Part shown: piece after piece, positions 11,507-23,199 of the stretch | How positions within the stretch are numbered: the stretch's first letter is position 1 | Layout: every line of letters starts with the position of its first letter | Assembly: GCA_039621445.1 (NCBI GenBank) | Contig: CP154955.1 | Span: forward strand, 15,250,465-15,314,464 | Origin: Euglena gracilis | Taxonomy: Eukaryota; Euglenida; Euglenophyceae; Euglenales | DNA length: 64,000 nucleotides | Direction: 5' to 3' | Notes under the pieces: generated by a model | Seen by the model: the letters and a program-made list of their open reading frames with translations, nothing else | Databases searched by the model: none | What the model was told of the DNA's origin: nothing | Position numbers and translations under genes: made by a program

Positions 11507-11584
11507 CCAATAATATATATATATATATATATATATGTGTGTATATATATATATATATAGAGATAAATTTATATATATATAGAT

Positions 11585-11620
<36 letters not shown>

Positions 11621-11772
11621 GATATAGATATATATATCTCTATAATCTATATATATCTAATATTATGATATATATTTATATATATATACATTTATATATA
11701 TCCCATATATATATATCTATATATATTCTCTATATCTATGATTATATATTATATTTTATATTGCATGTTGTG

Positions 11773-11803
<31 letters not shown>

Positions 11804-11958
11804 TGTGTGTGTGACTTCATATATATCTCTTATTATCTATATATTATATGTATATATATATGTATATATTGTATGTATGTCTGTATCTATGTATTATCAG
11901 ATGTATATATTTATATATATTTTATATATATATTATTTATTATATATACATACATGGC
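11507..11958. repeat. AT and GT microsatellite complex
   Basis: Long (TA)n tracts at 11,507-11,760 and 11,815-11,955 flank a (GT)n tract at 11,769-11,812. The open frames encoding Tyr-Ile or Cys-Val repeats are artefacts. Confidence 0.95.
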
Positions 11959-11959
11959 A

Positions 11960-14100
11960 CCAATTGGGATTGGCGGAACCAAAATTGCCAAAAATGTGTG
12001 ATAAATTCGTAATTGGATTGATTTTTGGACGCCCAAAGTGCCAAAAATAGGTCACATGTGACGTTGTGCGTGAGGTCACACATGGTCATTGGTCAAAACA
12101 GCCACGTTCCCCCCGCGACCCCCCCCCTCGCGCCAAAAAAATGGCAAAAATGACCAATTTTCACACCTGAAAATCACCGATTTTGGGCCGCGCGCGGTGC
12201 GCAGTCGCCCTCAGACCCCCCCCCCTCCGTGCGGCCGCTCGCGCAACCGCATCACCCCAGTGGTGGGATGATGGCACCTTGATTAAGCAGCACAAAGTCC
12301 GCACACGGCCCAAAAATGGTGGAACTACTGCAATTGAGCAAGATGCCACCGATGGCAACCACATGCATTTGGGGCGACGGCAGTACAGCCGGGGTTTTTT
12401 GGGGACCCCCCCCCCCCTGTACAGTTGGGATTTTCGGGGACCCCCCCCTCCAGTGCCGACCTCCCCGAGACAGATGAAAATTTTGACACCAAAAATGGCC
12501 TTTTTAGAACAAAAAAAGGCCTTAAAAAATTTTTCCGACGCCTTCGGCGCCGTTTTTTTTTTGGCCGATTTTTGAGGGGGGGGGGTTGGCAGTACAGTTG
12601 GGACCCCAGGACCCCCCCCCCCCGGTGTTGAGACAGTACAGCAAAAAGTGCCAAAAATGCAAAAAAAATCTAAAAAAAATAAAAAAATCTGACCTCGGGA
12701 CCCGCCCCCCCCCCCTGCCAACGCTCCTTTGCTTGGGCATCGGAGGGCACACAGGGGGGCCAAGAGGAGACTGCCGAGAAGCGTGAACTTCAAGGGCACA
12801 CATGGGTGTCCGCAGGTGCTCGTTGGAATCCAAAGGGAACTTTCAAGTAATCCACAACTAGTGATGCGAGCTGACAATTGAATGACGCTTGGGCCCAAAA
12901 TCCCAAAACCACCAAGGCAAAAGGGCAATGTGATTTGATCCCACTGCAAGGAGCGCAAAACAGTTTCGGAAAGTACTTGTGAAGGCTGCGCAATCTAGAC
13001 GACTCATGGATAGGGGGCAAGCCCGAAGAAAATCATTCACCTTGTCTGAGGTGAGAAAAAAAACACATAATGGTGAATTGCTGATGCGCTGGAGGGAGTT
13101 TGGATGGCTGCCAGCCCCCCCCACCCAGGGGAAGTTCAGAGAGTCCCTTACAAGTCCCAGGGGGGGGTCAACTGTGGAGAGGAAAAAAACACAAAAAATA
13201 CAACGTATTGTTTCACGCTTTTTAAAACACAAAAATAACATGTCCTTTTTCATAAAAAAAAAGCAACACAAAAAATCAAAACATGAAAAATTTGCTTCAA
13301 AGTCGCAAGTTTTCAAACCCCTCCAACCCCTCCACCCATTCCACCCATATGAACATGGGGGGGGGGGGGGGCGGCTGGGTAGGTCGGGGATTTCCCGTTA
13401 ATGCCTGTCAGGAGAGGAAGAAAGTGCGAAATCAGGGCTCCATCTCAGACACATCTGAAATGTCAGATAATCCTTCAACCCTTTCAACAGCATGAACAAC
13501 TCGGCCAGGCACAGGTACGTCATCAACATTGGTGTTGGTGGGAGCCTCCCCCCCAGGGCTCTACGGGAATCCCCGATGTAGCTCCCCCCCCCCCACACCT
13601 TCCTGTACAACCCCCCCAAACCACCCAGCCTTCCAGAATACACCCCCCCCCTGCCCGATGCCTGAGTTTGTACACTCGACTTATCGATGCTCTTACTTTT
13701 CTGCTGAACAAATCCCTCTCAATGCAAAAAGAATTCTGCTTTTTTTTTGAAGAATAGCAACACTGCAGGTTTTTTTTTTCACGGAACCACTGTTTTTTTC
13801 ATAAAAAAAACTTCTAGTTTTTTTTTGTTCTTGAGGTCTTGTGTTTTTTTCGCCGTGCAACTTTTTCAAGTTCACCACGTCGACAGTGCTTTTTTTAAAA
13901 AAAAATCATCTTCAAATTTGCAAAAAGATGTCCACAAAAAGCACCATTTATTTATCCCTAAATTCGGCCAACAGGGAGGAATCCAGCGGTCTTTTCGCAA
14001 ATTTCTGCTCGCGTACTCCAGTCCGAACTTTGTGCCACTCGAATATCGGTGCTACGGAATTTATGCCATCGGAAGTAAAGGCCCCTCCGGTATATCTACC
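11960..14100. other. Gene-free repeats; GC-hairpin module
   Basis: Four copies of a CAGTACAG-containing phrase, each close to a C-run, lie between about 12,378 and 12,645. A CCGACGCCTTCGGCGCCG hairpin sits near 12,535-12,555, and C/G and A/T homopolymers are frequent. Open frames at 12,979-13,401 and 12,858-13,316 overlap on opposite strands and look random. I see no supported gene. Confidence 0.45.
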
Positions 14101-14104
14101 AATC

Positions 14105-15342
14105 AGTCGCATTCTGATACGAAAACTGCCGCCCGAACCGGCGTTCTGGAACACGGCTTCACGCCCGAACCGGCGTTCTGGACACAGTTGTTGAAACCGT
14201 GGATCAGGGGCTCTTGCTTCACGTCCGAACCGGCGTTCAAGGAATAAAGGCCAATTTCGCCCTAAATACCCAGTTTCTAAACATTTTTGGGCATTCCTTT
14301 GGGCTCATGGCCATGTCGATCGGCCGATTGAAGTTTTCATCCGTCTGATGCCAGGTTACCCATCAATCGAAAGGTTTTTTTTTCAGAATTACGATTTGGA
14401 ATTTTTTTTTGGTTGGACCACCCCTCGGTTTTTTCAGAATCACGGTTGGGAAATTTTGGCTGGACCCCCCCCCAGATTTTTTCAGATTTGCAATGCCGAA
14501 TTTTTGGTTGGACCCCGCTGGTTTTTTTTTCTTCCAGAATTATGGTTGGGATTTGATCCCGCCTTTTTTCAGAATTCCGGTTCAGAGATTTTGGCTGGGT
14601 TTCTTCACAAACACGGTTGAAAAAAAAATTGGCTGGAGCCCCCTAGGGTTTTTCAGAAGTACGGTTGGGAAATTTTGGCTGGACCCCCCCCGGGAATTTT
14701 TCAAAATTGTTGGGAAATGTTAATTACAGTTGGGAAATTTTTAGGGGGGCCAAAATTTCACTTTTCACTTTTCACTTTCACATTTTGAAAACACCCCCCT
14801 GGGTGTTTTCAAAATTGGTTGGACCCTCCCCTGGGTTTTTCAGAAATTATGGTTAGGAAATTTTAGCTGGACCCCTTGGGTTTTTTCAGAATTACGATTT
14901 TTGCTGGACCCCTTGGGTTTTTTCAGAATTACGATTTTTGGACCCTTTCGCAAATTCCAAAATCCACTGTTCACCTGCCATGTTGCCCCTTGATCGATAA
15001 CCCTTCTCAAGGGTTTTAGATGGCCTTAGATTTCAGCCCCGCTGCATGGTATTCTATTTCAGAAAATCCCCAGATTTGGCCAAATGGAAATTGTTGCACA
15101 AAATACCCCAATTTCTGGCCAAATACCCCCAAAAAGTGCTCAGATGTGATTGACATGATTGCCTCATGTCTACAAACCATTTTGGACACTTTTTGGCACT
15201 TTTCATTTTCGGTCCCCAGGACGCCGTTTTCCCGCCCGAACCGGCGTTCTGGACGCTAGTTCGGCGCAGAAATTTCTGTGCCGAACCGGTGTCCAGAACG
15301 CCGGTTCGGGCGTGAAGCCAGAGCCCCAATACACGGTTTCAA
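14105..15342 (+). repeat. Close copy of the 4.1-5.3 kb foldback unit
   Basis: Collinear with 4140-5302 in the same orientation, with few substitutions and some small indels, including a short insertion near 14,745-14,795. The left edge begins in the GATACGAAAACTG phrase. The right edge ends in GGTTTCA, where the two copies diverge. Confidence 0.85.
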
Positions 15343-15344
15343 TG

Positions 15345-16315
15345 AGACGCCTGCGCACTAGCTAGCTGGGCCCAGCGGACGTTTGCTTGGACATACAATG
15401 TGGTGGAAGATCTGGCCAGCTGTTGGAATGGCAGGCTGGTATTTCGGCGATGGTCAGCGCATGGGCAGCTCTGGGGCCTCAGGACAGGGTTTTTTCAGGA
15501 GGAACTAACTTTTTTTTAAAAAAACTTGGTTTAACTTTCATCACACTAAGCCACGAGGAAATAACATGCAGACAGGGCTGAACCCAGGGGGGGGGGCAAC
15601 ATGGACCCTCAAGAAAAAAAAAGTACCCAAAATCAAAAATGCCAGAATCCAAAAGAAGAGTCATCAAAATGGCATTTCGTTGATTTAAAAAGTGGGAAAA
15701 TGAACAAAATTCTGTCTTTCCCCCTTCTGAATTGTAATTGAAAGACATGAAAGACGGATGAGAAAATGAAAGTGCACATACCCTCACCCCCCCTCAAAGT
15801 GTCCCTCCCCCCAAAGTGCCCAAATTTTTTGGCAAATTTCAGGTTACCCTCCCCCCCCAAAGTGGCATTTTCCTTTGGCGCCAAGGCGCCGGAGGCCAAA
15901 ACCCCCCAAAGTGTCCCCACGTTGAGATTGTGGCTCCTGGAAAAAAAAGGAAATAAGTTCCAGTATACTTTGAAACCTGTTGGGCAACGTCTTCAGAAGG
16001 AACAGTGTGTCATTGAACTTGGAAAGTGGTGGCTGACCTGTGACAAAAAAAGAAGGATTGGGGCAGCATTACACAGAAGCAACCTGGCACAGGAAGCAAA
16101 AAATCTCCCCCATGAGAACTCACATTGTCAACGACAACAACAACTGGACAAGTGACCAAAATATTTATCTGAAGTTTTATTTGTGTCAAGCAACTGTCAA
16201 TTGACAGAAGCAACTGTCTGAATGTCCTGAAAAAGGAACAATCATTTAACAAACCAAAAATAAAGACATACTCCAAAGTTTGCATCTTCCTAGGTGCAAA
16301 ATGGTGCACAATTCT
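15345..16315. other. No supported gene
   Basis: A plus-strand frame at 15,925-16,152 has ordinary amino-acid composition but no start context, acceptor or domain that I can defend. C-rich CCCCAAAGTG phrases repeat at 15,785-15,910. Confidence 0.35.
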
Positions 16316-16320
16316 TTGGT

Positions 16321-16534
16321 CATTTGTAGCACCAGGGGGTCTCATCCACCCGCACAACACATTCATGGGGGAGTGCAGCAAGCCAGGGGATCCCATAGTT
16401 GCCAGGTTGTTGCTTAATGCAACAAAACAATGCCCGCCATTTGTTGTCCAATTTTATGTCTTCCTCTGAATCCATTGGTCTGTCTGTAGAACCCCAACGC
16501 AAATTTGACATTTGATGTCTACGCTGGAAGACCT
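16321..16534 (-). CDS. Candidate terminal exon, function unknown
   Basis: Reading the minus strand, a T-rich tract ending in TATAG precedes an open frame starting GTCTTCCAG at 16,534. It runs about 70 codons to a TGA at 16,321-16,323. The composition looks like a real protein (for example SEEDIKLDNKWRALFCCIK and PHECVVRVDETPWCYK). It may be the last exon of a gene that includes the WWE-like exon upstream on this strand, but the frames cannot be joined in phase with the segment at 16,579-16,760. No family recognised. Confidence 0.35.
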
Positions 16535-16578
16535 ATAAAAAAACCCACATTAGACAAAAGGAAACAACACAAGCATAC

Positions 16579-16760
16579 CGAGCCCAGCTTCTTTTGAACT
16601 TGTCATCCTGGTCATTGTGGATGATCTTCGCCATCTGGACCAGTGCCTCGCTGTCGACAGCCCAGCCAGCCGCACCTCCTTGATGACGTTGTTCACTTGT
16701 TGTTGCTTTCTTCCAGCTTGTTGAGGTAGCACGGTCTTCCAGTTTCCCGGAGCACACCAC
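16579..16760 (-). CDS. Candidate internal exon, frame unresolved
   Basis: Bounded by an acceptor-like CTTGCAG before 16,760 and a donor-like GTATGC after 16,579. Two of the three frames are open throughout. The frame phase-compatible with the upstream WWE-like exon gives NWKTVLPQQAGRKQQQVNN. The other gives DSEALVQMAKIIHNDQDDKF. I cannot decide between them without transcript data. Confidence 0.3.
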
Positions 16761-16812
16761 CTGCAAGATGTGTACATACCCAGTCAACAACTGTCGACTT
16801 GGGGGGGGGGAC

Positions 16813-16903
16813 TTGGGACCCCATTTCCGCTGCACTCCCTTGAAGCCGTTGATATTGAACTCCTGAACAACTTCATTTTTAAAGTCTACGTTGTACGTTG
16901 CAC
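16813..16903 (-). CDS. WWE-domain-like exon
   Basis: The minus-strand acceptor CCACTTCAG precedes G at 16,903, and a possible donor GT lies at 16,811-16,812. The 30-residue translation contains TYNVDFKNEVVQEFNINGFK followed by GVQRKW. This matches the C-terminal signature of WWE domains (Y.VDF....Q....G..R.V.R), which bind poly- or mono-ADP-ribose linkages in some PARPs and E3 ligases. The N-terminal half of a WWE fold was not found nearby, so this is one exon of a larger gene or a chance likeness. It is adjacent to, and phase-compatible with, the segment at 16,579-16,760. Confidence 0.35.
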
Positions 16904-17194
16904 CTGAAGTGGTAATAAAAAATAAATGAAAAAAATTACGGACACCGGGACACCTTTCATATGATCCCCTTTTTCTGGGGAGCAACGCAGCTTGTAACAG
17001 TCGTGTATGTTCTCCAAAAAATGACAAGAAATGTTTAGCGTACGTTTCCGCGCTTAAAAATTAGGACCGAAACTTTGTGCGACAGACACTTTCTGAGTGT
17101 CTATTTTTTTTCGCATAATACATGGCGGACAATTGAAAGCCACTGGTGGGGTCAAGTATCCAAGTCAAGAGTTCAATTGCCATTGAGAGTCACC

Positions 17195-18035
17195 CACAAG
17201 TCCTGCTGGTGCAGGCAGAAGCAGTCCTGAAGTCCTGCTGGTGCAGGCAGAAGCAGCCTTGCAGTCCTGGTGGTGCAGGCAGAGGAACTCCTGGTGGTGC
17301 AACACAAGAAGTCCTGCTGGTGCAGGCAGAAGCTGGTACTGGTGTACTGCTGCAGCTGGACATGCTGTCGTCAGTGGCGTACTGGGCTGCTCAGCCCTGG
17401 TGGCAACTTATGGGCCTGCAAAGGCCCCCTCATCTGGGCCTGCAAAGGCCCCCTCATCTGGGCCTGCAAAGGCCCCCCCATCTGGGCCTGCAAAGGCCCC
17501 CTCATCTGGGCCTGCAAAGGCCCCCCATCTGGGCCTGCAAAGGCCCCTCATCATGGGCCTGCAAAGGCCCCCCATCTGCCAACCATTAAGTGCCACTTTC
17601 AGCTCCAGTATCTTCCTTTCTGTGTTATGCATTGCATCCCAAACTTCATTTTGCAGCAGTTTTGACTTGACATTGAAAAACATTCTGCCACCCCAACCCC
17701 TCAGTGACACATTTTGCAGCAGTTTTGACTTGACAGTGAAAAACATTGTGCCACCCCAACCCCTCAGTGACACATTTTGCAGCAGTTTTGACTTGACAGT
17801 GAAAAACATTGTGCCACCCCAACCCCTCATTGACACCGTTTTACCCCATCCTGCAAAGTCACTGGGCCTGCAAAGGCCCCCCTGTGACACCATTTTGGTC
17901 TGTTGCACCATTTTGCCCCAGTGGCCTGCAAAGGCCTTGGGCCTGCAAAGGCCCCCCTCCAACACCATTTTGCTCCAGTGGCCTGTAAAGGCCCTGGGCC
18001 TGCAAAGGCCCCCCTGTGACACCTTTTTGTCCTTC
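17195..18035 (+). repeat. Three minisatellites in the 5' region of the LINE
   Basis: First, about four copies of a unit of about 30 bp around GTCCTGCTGGTGCAGGCAGA (17,195-17,340). Second, about eight copies of a 24-28 bp unit GGGCCTGCAAAGGCCCCCTC (17,410-17,575), returning at 17,867-18,015. Third, three copies of a unit of about 66 bp with TTTTGACTTGACA.TGAAAAA (17,646-17,835). The arrays stay open in one frame with the LINE polyprotein, but I treat them as a 5' untranslated or promoter region. Confidence 0.85.
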
Positions 18036-18065
18036 TTCCTTTTGTGTGCACTTGCTCACCTGACA

Positions 18066-21000
18066 ATGGAAAAACTTCTGCACTCATTTCAAGTTGCAGC
18101 ATCCACACCCCCACCCACCAACCCACCAGGCACCCAAAACCCCCATGGTCCCAAGCTGGTTCTGCTGACATGGAGCCCCAAAACTGTCAGATACTGTTCC
18201 CCTGTTTCCCCAAAACCCACTCTGCAGTTTTCGGAACCAAAAAGTGCCCTGCAAACCCGTGGTTCCATTTTGCTCAAAACTGCCAGGCCCAATTTGCTGA
18301 AAGCCGCCAAAGCGACACAGAAAGTCAAAGCCTCTGTTACCCCAAAAGCTGCCAGGCATACTTTCCTCCACGCAAACGAAATAACCCCAGAGCCCCAACC
18401 CCCCATTTCCTGCAGACCCCCGGAACTGGAGTTTCAAAGGGAAAGGGATAGCTGGCCCAAACGCATGCCCACCAAGAAGCGCCAAAACCCCAGTACTTGC
18501 ACCGGTCACCACCGTCGCTTGGGGCGCGGGGAAGGAATTTTGTCCTGTGGTGACATTCAGCCAAACCCAGGCCCCGCAGTACCCCCACAGACTGAAATTG
18601 ACTTCAGCGAGGACCCAGCAAGGGCTGTCGGCTTCTTGATGGCAACTGCCTCGGTCCCACCCACCCTTGCCCCACTCTTGGAAACCTCTTCGCAAGATGG
18701 CCGGAATCTACAACAGCTCCTTCTGGACCTCATTGGGGGTGACCCAGCTCAGAGCGAACAACCTTTGAACTCTGCCTCGGCCCCATTGCCACACAGCGTC
18801 GCAATGAACATTGATGCCGCATCCCACCCCCTCTCAGGACCATGCCCTGACCTTCATCCAACTTGGGAAGAAATTGCCCACGATCGCCGTGGGTCAATCA
18901 GCCTTATCCCTCGCGGGGCCATCCAAGCAGTGGCTGAGGTCTATTGCACACTCTTGCGCCGCCTGAACGAACAAAGCACCTGGGAAGCCATGCACGCCCT
19001 TTGGTGCTTCCCAAAGGCAGTGCTGGCACCCTTTGGCCGTGGTGGGCGCGGTCACTGGGCACGGCTTGGCCGCATCCTGCAGGCTCGTTCACGACAATAC
19101 CTAAACCGCCCGACGCTTGAGAGTTGGAAGGACACTTCTCCTCCAGTGGAAGCAACTAACGCACGAAAGAGACCACGTACTAGACTGGCTGCCTCGAAAG
19201 AGGAAGAAGTAACAAAAGAGGATTTTGTCTCCAGACTAGAACGACTGGTCGGCAGGGGTGCTGTATCCAAAGCGTGCAACCTGTTGACTTCCGATGGTGT
19301 TCAAGATCCCGACAACCCCTTGGTACGTGAACGCCTCCGGCAATTGCATCCACATGAACCGCCTCCTGGACTTGGCCCAACGACCATGAGACGTTCGCTA
19401 CCAGCTGCCACTTCTGAGGAAGACATGCAACAACGCCGGACAATAGTGCGAAAGGCAGTCTTCAGCTTTGGCCCAGAATCTTCCCCAGGCCCCTCTGGCT
19501 TGAGGCCCGACCACCTTCGGTGTTTGATGGGGCATGATGCAGGGTTGCCACGCAGATGACCTTTTGGACGAACTCACGACCTTCTGTTATCGCACCATTG
19601 ACAATGGTTTGCCAAAAGGACCTGCGGCAATCATGGCAGCAGCCAGACTGACAGCTTTGCGAAAAGTGAAAGCAGCCAAAAACACCGATGATTTCGGCAA
19701 CCAATGCCCACCTGCTCCAGAAGAAGAGGGAACCAGGCCCATAGCAGCGGGCGAATGCCTACGTCGGCTGGTAGGAAAAGTGATCATGAGACAGGAAGTG
19801 GTGAGAACAGCAGTTCGCAACAGTCTGCCTGGACAATTTGGTGTTGGCCATTCTGATCCCTGTTCCATTGTTGCCATTGGACTTCAGCAGCTTGTCGGCT
19901 GTCTCCATCACACAGGTGCTCAGGATTGGGGTGTGTTGCAATTGGACTTTGCAAATGCCTTCAACTGCCTGCGCCGTGAGGGTATGCTGGACGCTGTTCG
20001 AGAACGTTGCCCTGAGATGACAGCATGGATGGAGAGCTGCTACAGTGAGCATTCCACTTTGTACTGTGGGTCAACCTCCTTTCGCAGCAAAAGTGGTGTG
20101 CAACAAGGTGACCCATGTGGTCCTGCGGCGTTCGCAATTGCAGTTCAAAATCTTGTTGAAAAAGTGGGTGAGCTGGTCGGATGGCAAGCATGGTACTTGG
20201 ATGATGCCCATCTCGTGGGTACCCCAGCACAACTGGAAACAGCAGTCCGATACATTCTGCGAGAAGGACCCCTCATTGGGGTTTCCCTGAATATATCCAA
20301 GTGTCGATTGTGGGGACCTGCCTTTGGAATGGAATGGTCCAGCCTCCCAACCAACACAACCCCGCTCCAACAAATTCCGGTGCAGGAATATTCTGAAGCA
20401 AGTGGCCTCAAGGTCCTTGGACTACCAGTCTGCCACCCAGCAGGGGGGGCGTTCGCCTCCACTGTTTGGGCTCCACGAGTCGAAATGGTTCTGAAGGCAT
20501 GCAATCTCCTACAGCTTGTGCCAAGTGCCCATGTCCAGTACACCCTTCTGCGTCAATGTTTGGATGCATGTCGCGTCAATGACCTACTGAGGGGAACACC
20601 ACTGCCGCTTGCTGGGGACCAATGCTTATTGCTGAGCCACTGTTTACGAAACACGCTGAGTTGCATCATGACAGGACCAGTTGATGACAACCAGTGGTCA
20701 CAGGCCACCTTGCCACCCCGTTTGGGGGGACTAGGAATTAAGGATCCGCAGGAATGCCGACTCGCTGCACGGTGGTCAGCCCAACTGGACTTCCTCCAAA
20801 GGGCTGAAACGTTGTTGGGACTTCCGGACTTCGTAATCCGCAATATGAAACCACCAGATTTTGACTCCGCACTGACATTGCTGAAGATCGTTGGTGTTGA
20901 AGGTCAACCCCTGCAGGCCTTAACAGATGACTCCACCCGTGCCACCCAACTACCACGAGAAATGGTGTCACAGAAACACTGGGGGAACGTCTGCTCAATG

Positions 21001-21799
21001 CTGCGCCAAAAGAAACTGCAAAACTCCCTGTCCGGATCCGATGCCATCCGATTTTCCTGCCAAACAAGGCCTCATGCCATGGCCTGGACGTGTGCAGTCC
21101 CCTCTGCTGGCACAAAAACCCTTGTTCCCACGAAAGAATTTGTTGCCCTCCTCCAATGGACGCTTGGCGCTCCTGTGGTAAAAACAGAAGAGAGCCACTC
21201 TCCCGCATGTCCACGATGCATGAGCCCACTTGACACAGCCGGCCACCACCTCGCTGCGCCACCGTAACAACCTCGTTCGGCGGCACGGGGCAGTGCAAAG
21301 CTTTGTCCTGAACCTGGCACAGCGAGCTGGCTTCCCTGCACGTCGAGAAGAAAAAGCTGAGGACGGAACTCGACCGGGCGATGTTTTCATCACTCGATTT
21401 GACGCAAATGGACCCGCAGCCATTGATGTCACAGTCAGACACCCACTAGCACCCTCCAGGTCACCTCCAGCTCAGGTGGACAATTGGCACACTCGACAGG
21501 AAGAAGACAAAATTGCCAAGTATGGGGACCCTTGCAAGCGACGAGGCTGGACATTTATCCCACTGGTGATGGACTGCTACGGTGGCATGAGTGAAGCAGG
21601 CCAAGGATTCGTCTCCACATGCATCCGCCTCCAAACAAGCCAACATAACGGTTGGGAGAGGCGGGGTGTGGAGGCCAGTGCATGGCAGGGACTTGGAATG
21701 GCTTTGATGCGCGAGTTGGCAAGACAACTGGCATGGGGACGGTGCCCTGAGCAACTACTTGATTGCAATAGCGGTGGTACGCATTCCCCATACTTTTGA
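18066..21799 (+). pseudogene. LINE polyprotein: 2A-like, reverse transcriptase, PD-D endonuclease
   Basis: Start chosen at ATG 18,066 because upstream codons are minisatellite. Residues 161-170 read CGDIQPNPGP (18,546-18,575), a 2A-type ribosome-skipping motif with Gln where Glu is usual. The reverse transcriptase begins around GPSGLRPDHL (near 19,490) and keeps motif A LDFANAF (19,943), motif B GVQQGDP (about 20,095) and motif C YLDDA (20,194), so both catalytic Asp of motif C remain. Downstream lies CPRCMSPLDTAGHH, a CCHH/CCHC knuckle, then RPGDVFITRFD...AAIDVTV and a K-rich, GW.F.P segment that fit a restriction-like endonuclease (RPD-x(10-14)-D). The frame is broken twice, near 19,540 and near 21,250. 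Without those breaks it would be about 1,240 residues. Whether the breaks are real or sequencing errors is open. Confidence 0.85.
18546..18575 (+). other. 2A-like ribosome-skipping motif
   Basis: CGDIQPNPGP matches the D-[V/I]-E-x-N-P-G-P pattern except for Gln at the Glu position. The upstream residues GRGEGILS are compatible with the helix that usually precedes it. 2A-like sequences are known in several LINE families near the ORF N-terminus. Here about 170 residues precede it, so cleavage would release a small N-terminal protein. Confidence 0.6.
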
Positions 21800-22010
21800 G
21801 TGTGACTTCATCCAGTGCACCGACCACCTCTACCACCTTCGGTGGCCCACACAGAGCAATGGCCATGAGGCCAGCTTTCTCACCTCCACTCTCGGACGGC
21901 TCTGAAACAACCCCAGGCACAAATCAGCCACTCTCGGACGGCTGTGAAACCACCCCAGGCACAAATCAGCCAACCAGCCAATGACACAAACACGCCAACA
22001 GTGGCAGGCA

Positions 22011-22812
22011 AAGCACACACTCCCCCCCACCCCCCCCCCCCGCCGCCGTATATATTGAAGATGGGACTTTCCCATTTTCCTCTAACCATGGACCGCAGGA
22101 CGGGCACGCACTCCGTACAACCTTTATGTACTTTACACCCATAGTATCTACCGGCGACCTGTGGCCGCACAGGGAGTCATGAGGAGTTTCTCCTTGTGGC
22201 GAGGGCCAAAAGAGACATCTCCCTGGGCCCGGGGCACGGTCTGGGTGAAGCTGTGCTACCCGCCGTGTTGTTGTTGCCCCTTCTCTCTCCACAAAAACTT
22301 TGTGCATCCGAACATTGAGCAACGGGAAAACATCCCGACGAACTTTGTGCCACTCCGTATACCAGTTTGTGGCCTTTTGACATGGACGTTGACGCCTCTT
22401 TCGAAGATTCAGTGTCCTCGCCATTCCTTGTTTGCATTTTTTTTTCCAACAGGGGATCGAGCGTCTTCTTGAAAGACAAGGCTGCGCACAAGGCCATCTT
22501 GCTGGTTCGCTGACAAGACGGCTGGCACGTCTGTGTGACTACTGAATATTAACAATGATCTGATCCATTTTTTGTGCTGTTCTGGGGGCCAATGAAAACT
22601 GTAGCAGTGGAGCTGGAAAAAACCAGACATTGATGGTTTTCTGGCTTTTCCTGGGTTTGGATCTGCTTTTTGGGTTGTCGCCTGGGTTTTTCTAAAACAA
22701 CTGGCACAGGGCTGCTCCATGCTTGGGGCCTGCAACATACATCTTCATGTTAAGAACATCAGGTTTGCAGATCTTCCCCCCACGGGAGTTGCTGCATATA
22801 TGCAATGTATAT
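22011..22812. other. No supported gene
   Basis: A C-run lies near 22,020-22,045. Short open frames overlap on both strands, and none has a domain or splice context. Confidence 0.4.
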
Positions 22813-22820
22813 GTCTGTAC

Positions 22821-23082
22821 CAGGCTTCTTTTTAAGTCACCTGACCCCCCCGCGGGGGGGGGGGGGGGGGGTGGGTCCGGGCCGGACCCCCCCCGGGGGG
22901 GCCCGCGCCGGAGGCGCTGGGTGTACCTTTTCGGCGCGAAGCGCCGAAAATTTTTGAACAGCCTTTAGCGGGCCCGATTTTGGGGGGGTCCCCGCCCCCC
23001 CCCCCCCCCGGGCGGGCCCCCCCCCCCCCGGGGGGGGTGGGGGGGGGACCCCCCCCCCCCGGGTCTCGGGGGGGGGGGCCTG
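22821..23082. mobile_element. hAT-like MITE with G/C core
   Basis: The left end CAGGCTTCTTTTTAAG is identical to the element at 59,983-60,261, and the right end retains only GCCTG. The flanks GTCTGTAC (22,813-22,820) and GTCGGTAC (23,083-23,090) form an 8 bp target-site duplication with one mismatch, typical of hAT. The interior has long C/G runs and the GGCGCGAAGCGCC hairpin. Confidence 0.7.
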
Positions 23083-23199
23083 GTCGGTACGTGTAAAATG
23101 TATGCCAGCTCCAGTTTTGTCCCAGCCCAGTCGCAGCAGCACCCCACACCATTTTACTGAATCCACGAAGCGCCAACAATTGTTGTTGTCCGACAATTT

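Larger units (their letters stand above)
17190..22010 (+). mobile_element. Non-LTR retrotransposon (LINE), frameshifted
   Basis: A tandem-repeat 5' region is followed by one polyprotein (18,066-21,799) with 2A-like, reverse transcriptase, zinc-knuckle and restriction-like endonuclease parts. The 3' region holds two copies of a 42 bp unit (CTCTCGGACGGCT and CCCCAGGCACAAATCAGCCA) at about 21,889-21,975. I see no poly(A) tail or clear target-site duplication, so both ends are approximate. A single ORF with a C-terminal PD-D nuclease places it with the early-branching R2/CRE/NeSL-type LINEs rather than the apurinic-endonuclease clades. Confidence 0.8.

Noticed and set aside
11269-12050. Tyr/Ile- and Cys/Val-rich open frames
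   Set aside because: Translation of AT and GT microsatellites.
17241-18065. N-terminal extension of the LINE ORF through the minisatellites
   Set aside because: The frame is open only because the repeat units avoid stops. The first protein-like sequence and a sensible ATG appear at 18,066.
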